A stretch of 64,000 nt of DNA from Galbula dea (taxonomy: Eukaryota; Chordata; Aves; Piciformes; Galbulidae), in contig VWZX01001688.1 in assembly GCA_013399015.1 (NCBI GenBank), positions 3,498,220-3,562,219 of the forward strand. Reading direction: 5' to 3'. The translations under genes and the position numbers were made by a program. Below are positions 61,137 to 64,000 of this stretch, one piece after another; position 1 is the first letter of the stretch; each line of letters starts with the position of its first letter. The notes below the pieces were generated by a model. The model was not told the origin of the DNA. It saw only the letters and a list, made by a program, of their open reading frames with translations, and made no database searches.

Positions 61137-63560
61137 TCCTCATCTTGTTTATTTAATTTATTTTTAAAATATTTTCTTTGCTTTAGTCCACTAACAACTA
61201 ATTAAGCTGCCTCCAGATTAAGAGGCTGAGCCAAGAATTACAGGATATACCACATGCTTTCTCAAGGCAAATATTTACAGTTGTTTGTTGAGTTTCTGTC
61301 TTTGACATCTATCTTCTACACATAGGCCATTAAAAAATGCAACATCACAAAAATCACCACATGACATTATGTGAAAGATTTGCTTTTTTGAAAAGCAAGA
61401 TGTACTCAACGCCAGCTTGCAAATTGTTTTGCAGATGCTATTTCTATAATGCTGGCATGGCTCCTTTTTAGCAAGGGGGGTTGGTGGTGGTGGGGAGAGA
61501 GAAACATAAAAGACTTAGATCAAAGATTCTTTTTTGGTAGGCAAAGGCTTCTGGCTTCTTTTTCCTAATAGAAAAAGTTTGTGATATCAGAGGAGACCGC
61601 ACATCAAGCAGGGTTATGCAGCCCAGCTTTAGCATTCTCTTTATTCATGCTCTGTGCTTGCTGCCGCTCCCTTGTCACTGTGTTGGTGTTTCACGGGGGC
61701 CTCTGCGGGATTTAGAGAACACAGGCAGAAAACGCTGTAGAAATAAAGACTTCTGATAGTTTGTTTATCATTCCTGTTAAACTAACCCTGTATCTGACTA
61801 TCCTCAATAAGACTAATCCAGTGAAAGGCTCCAATGGCTTCTTGATGCTTTCAGTAATCAGAAGGCTTTTATACCTAATGGTGGCATGGCAAGTGCATCC
61901 CTGTGTGGGAGAAGGCAAGCTCCTCAGAGAACTGCCTGGCCCTTCTAAAATCACATGCATCTCTGATTTCACACAAGTCAATAACAGTCAATAACTCAGA
62001 GTTATGCAAACAGGAATTTAAAGTAAACAGACATGCATATAGCATGAGGCTGTCCAGAGTACTCCACATTGCCTCAGTTCTGCAGCTATTCGAGTCTGGA
62101 ATAAAGCTCACATTTTCTCCGTGGGCAATGCCTAGGGTCCACATGTCTGATTGAGGTGGTGACCAAGTGCTTTGCTGGCAGATTGCAGACATGTAGAGTG
62201 ACCAGACTGGGCAGATCTCAGCATCCTTGAGCTGACTCCTGCCGTGGGGCTGCAGACCTGCTGAAGGCAAGCAGCTCCATGCACAGAGTGTGGGTTACAC
62301 AGGGGCATGTGCCTCTTCCAGCCAGCTCAGCTAATGGAGTTTGTCAGGTTGCGAAATATATTAGTATAAACTTCAAAAGTCTCTGATCAAAGATGGTGAC
62401 AATGAAGGACATCATACAAACAAATAATCTAACACTGTGTACCTGTTTCAGAGCTAGAAGTGTAGACAACATTTTTCTCTCCCTCACCCCCATGGTTTTC
62501 AGGAAAAGGTCTTTGAACTTCTTTATCTGAGCACTTATACTTTTATTACAGGAAATTAAGAGGCTGAATGATGTGTGATTCAACTGTAGATCCCTGGACA
62601 TGAAATGAAGACATAATAAAACATTTTAATATGAAATCAAAACCATAAGCTTGACTCTCTCCTACTTGTGACCTCTGCTCTATACAGGGGCAAGTACGTG
62701 GTGGGAGCCAACAACTGCTTCTTCCTTGTATTTCACCACTAAGTCTTAAACAGGTTATGTGCTGCTTTAAATTACAATACGGGCCATGGAGTTCCTAAAA
62801 GCACATCTCTGCTGCATAACAAAAGGCAGCCCGGGGTGCCTGAACAGTGTATGCCCATGCCAAAGTAGGATACTAGTGTGGTTCTCCAGAAGCACATACT
62901 GCATGTGAGCTTATATGCCTGACTGGTCTTGAAACTCAAGCCTGTGAGTTCCAGCCCATTAATTTACTTTGCCTCCTCCTACCACAGTAAGATGAGACAC
63001 TGAGAATGTCTGAAATACAGATTTTGGTCTATTCTTCAGAAGGATAAAGTCAAGGAATTAGATTAGGCAAGAGAAGGTTGCTTCAAAGATTTTTTTTCTT
63101 TCTTTTTTCTTTGACTATTGCTATTTACGAAGAACAAATGCAGACACTTGGTGTCATGCTGCTGCTAGCTGAGCTGGCAGAGAAAAACATGTGAGAACTG
63201 TAAGCATTAGTCAAAGAAATCAAGCTAATGCTCTAATCAAGTGCAGCTAAAATCTGTAATGCCCAATAAAAAACAATCAGCATAACTGGAAGAATGCCGA
63301 ACAACTGAACAATACAAATTTAGTTTTCCAGGGAGGGCCTCTCAAATTAAACTAAAAAATCAACAAAGACTGCAGTCTGACGTTACAGCTAAACCAGGCC
63401 AATGGCTCACCCCGCTGCAAGCTCCCTTCCCCTCCCCTACCCTGGGCCAGCTTCTCTGACCGCAGAGCTCTGCTCTAGGGAGCTAAACCAGACAAATACT
63501 AGCAATTTTTTCCCCCCTGAAACTCAGGCTTTATGAAGTCACAAATTGTCAGTGCCAACA
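61137..63560. other. Non-coding DNA, no gene seen
   Basis: A G-rich stretch (GGGGGGTTGGTGGTGGTGGGG) lies at 61475-61495. The 61.87-62.27 kb part is open on both strands, including a 131-codon minus-strand ORF (61875-62270) with no domain I recognise. A GC-richer stretch with C runs lies at 63400-63480. No gene is called. Confidence 0.55.
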
Positions 63561-63578
63561 CAAGGAAGTGGCAAGTGT

Positions 63579-63602
63579 ATATATCTATATCTATATCTAT
63601 CT
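63579..63602. repeat. ATCTAT hexamer microsatellite
   Basis: About four units of ATCTAT flanked by ATAT. A short simple repeat. Confidence 0.88.
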
Positions 63603-64000
63603 GTCCATGGATGAGGGAAACTTTATCATTACACTTAGATATTAGTGGTAAGGCAAAGAGGAGAACCAAAGCATCCTGCTTGTACTCTGTCTGGGAAACC
63701 AGAATAGGGTTTGCAAAAAACACCCCAGGCCACAGCATGTGTGCAACAGCACAGATTTACACTAACTGCTTTGAATTTATAATTGAATTGCAGTTGTAAA
63801 TCTGAATAACTAATGTTAGAAGCAAAACCTCATGTCTGTACTTCAGAACAGTTCTCCAGTGGGACATTTACTTCTGCTTTTCTCTGCTCCTTGACCTCCA
63901 AGGGAATGTTTGGATTCACACTAACATTCAAATAGTGATCTGCTTCCAGCAGCCAAACATGATGGTTCTCTTGGTCTCTGGAAGTCTGAACAAATGATTC
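63603..64000. other. Non-coding DNA, no gene seen
   Basis: Unique sequence up to the window end. An 88-codon ORF (63533-63799) spans the microsatellite and is not considered coding. Confidence 0.6.

Noticed and set aside
61875..62270. 131-codon ORF, minus strand
   Set aside because: The opposite strand is also open over the same bases, as composition predicts. The translation shows no domain.
1..64000. CRISPR arrays, operons, insertion sequences or prophage
   Set aside because: No regularly spaced direct repeats, no tandem same-strand ORFs and no transposase-like translation. The DNA has vertebrate character throughout.
1..64000. CR1 LINE or endogenous retrovirus
   Set aside because: I looked for the CR1 3' end with its ATTCTATG-type repeats and for paired LTRs with TG..CA ends and primer-binding sites, and found none I could support by eye. 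Highly diverged fragments could still be present.

Overview
This window looks like non-coding nuclear DNA from an amniote vertebrate, most likely a bird or other sauropsid. It is AT-rich and CpG-poor. All six frames are full of stops, and it has many short poly-A and poly-T runs. I see no prokaryotic operon structure, no ribosome binding sites and no plausible complete protein gene. The longest ATG-initiated ORFs are 127-134 codons. With about 39% G+C (assumed, not measured), stops fall about every 15 codons, so one or a few ORFs of that length are expected by chance in 64 kb read in six frames. None of the translations resembles a family I recognise, so I annotate no CDS. The segment could be intergenic (a gene desert) or lie inside a very large intron. 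The sequence alone does not decide this.

Two kinds of old repeat suggest the lineage. First, there are decayed MIR-type SINE pieces; the best are near 6105-6230, 34178-34310 and 59055-59145, with weaker ones elsewhere. Second, there are at least six, perhaps ten, decayed short palindromic elements built around the words GAAGTCAA/TTGACTTC, GATCCTGCAATCC or GTGCTTAAAGTTAAGCAC. From memory, these words are very common in turtle, crocodilian and bird DNA. No Alu, B1 or L1 is visible, and I could not recognise a CR1 tail or an LTR. The heavy decay and low repeat density favour a bird; this is inference.

Layout. 1-6.1 kb: unique AT-rich DNA with one stop-poor tract (2.85-3.71 kb). 6.1-20.3 kb: unique DNA with old SINE and palindrome fragments and A-rich low-complexity DNA at 9.3-9.6 kb. 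20.3-20.6 kb: an isolated GC-rich block. 20.6-34.2 kb: mostly featureless, with old palindrome copies. 34.38-35.72 kb: the most function-like interval. It has a SOX-like plus POU-like motif pair, a well-formed splice acceptor/donor pair, and a GC-box/TATA-box arrangement upstream of a 48-codon ORF. 35.7-50 kb: unique AT-rich DNA with minor tandem duplications and hairpins. 50.5-50.64 and 53.33-53.53 kb: two small CpG clusters. 53.64-56.23 kb: AT-rich, homeodomain-site-rich DNA that reads like a cluster of conserved non-coding elements. 56-64 kb: ordinary DNA with old repeats and a hexamer microsatellite.

I found no convincing new biological system. The leads worth checking are the promoter/splice-like interval at 34.4-35.7 kb, the putative enhancer cluster at 53.6-56.2 kb, and the palindromic repeat family.
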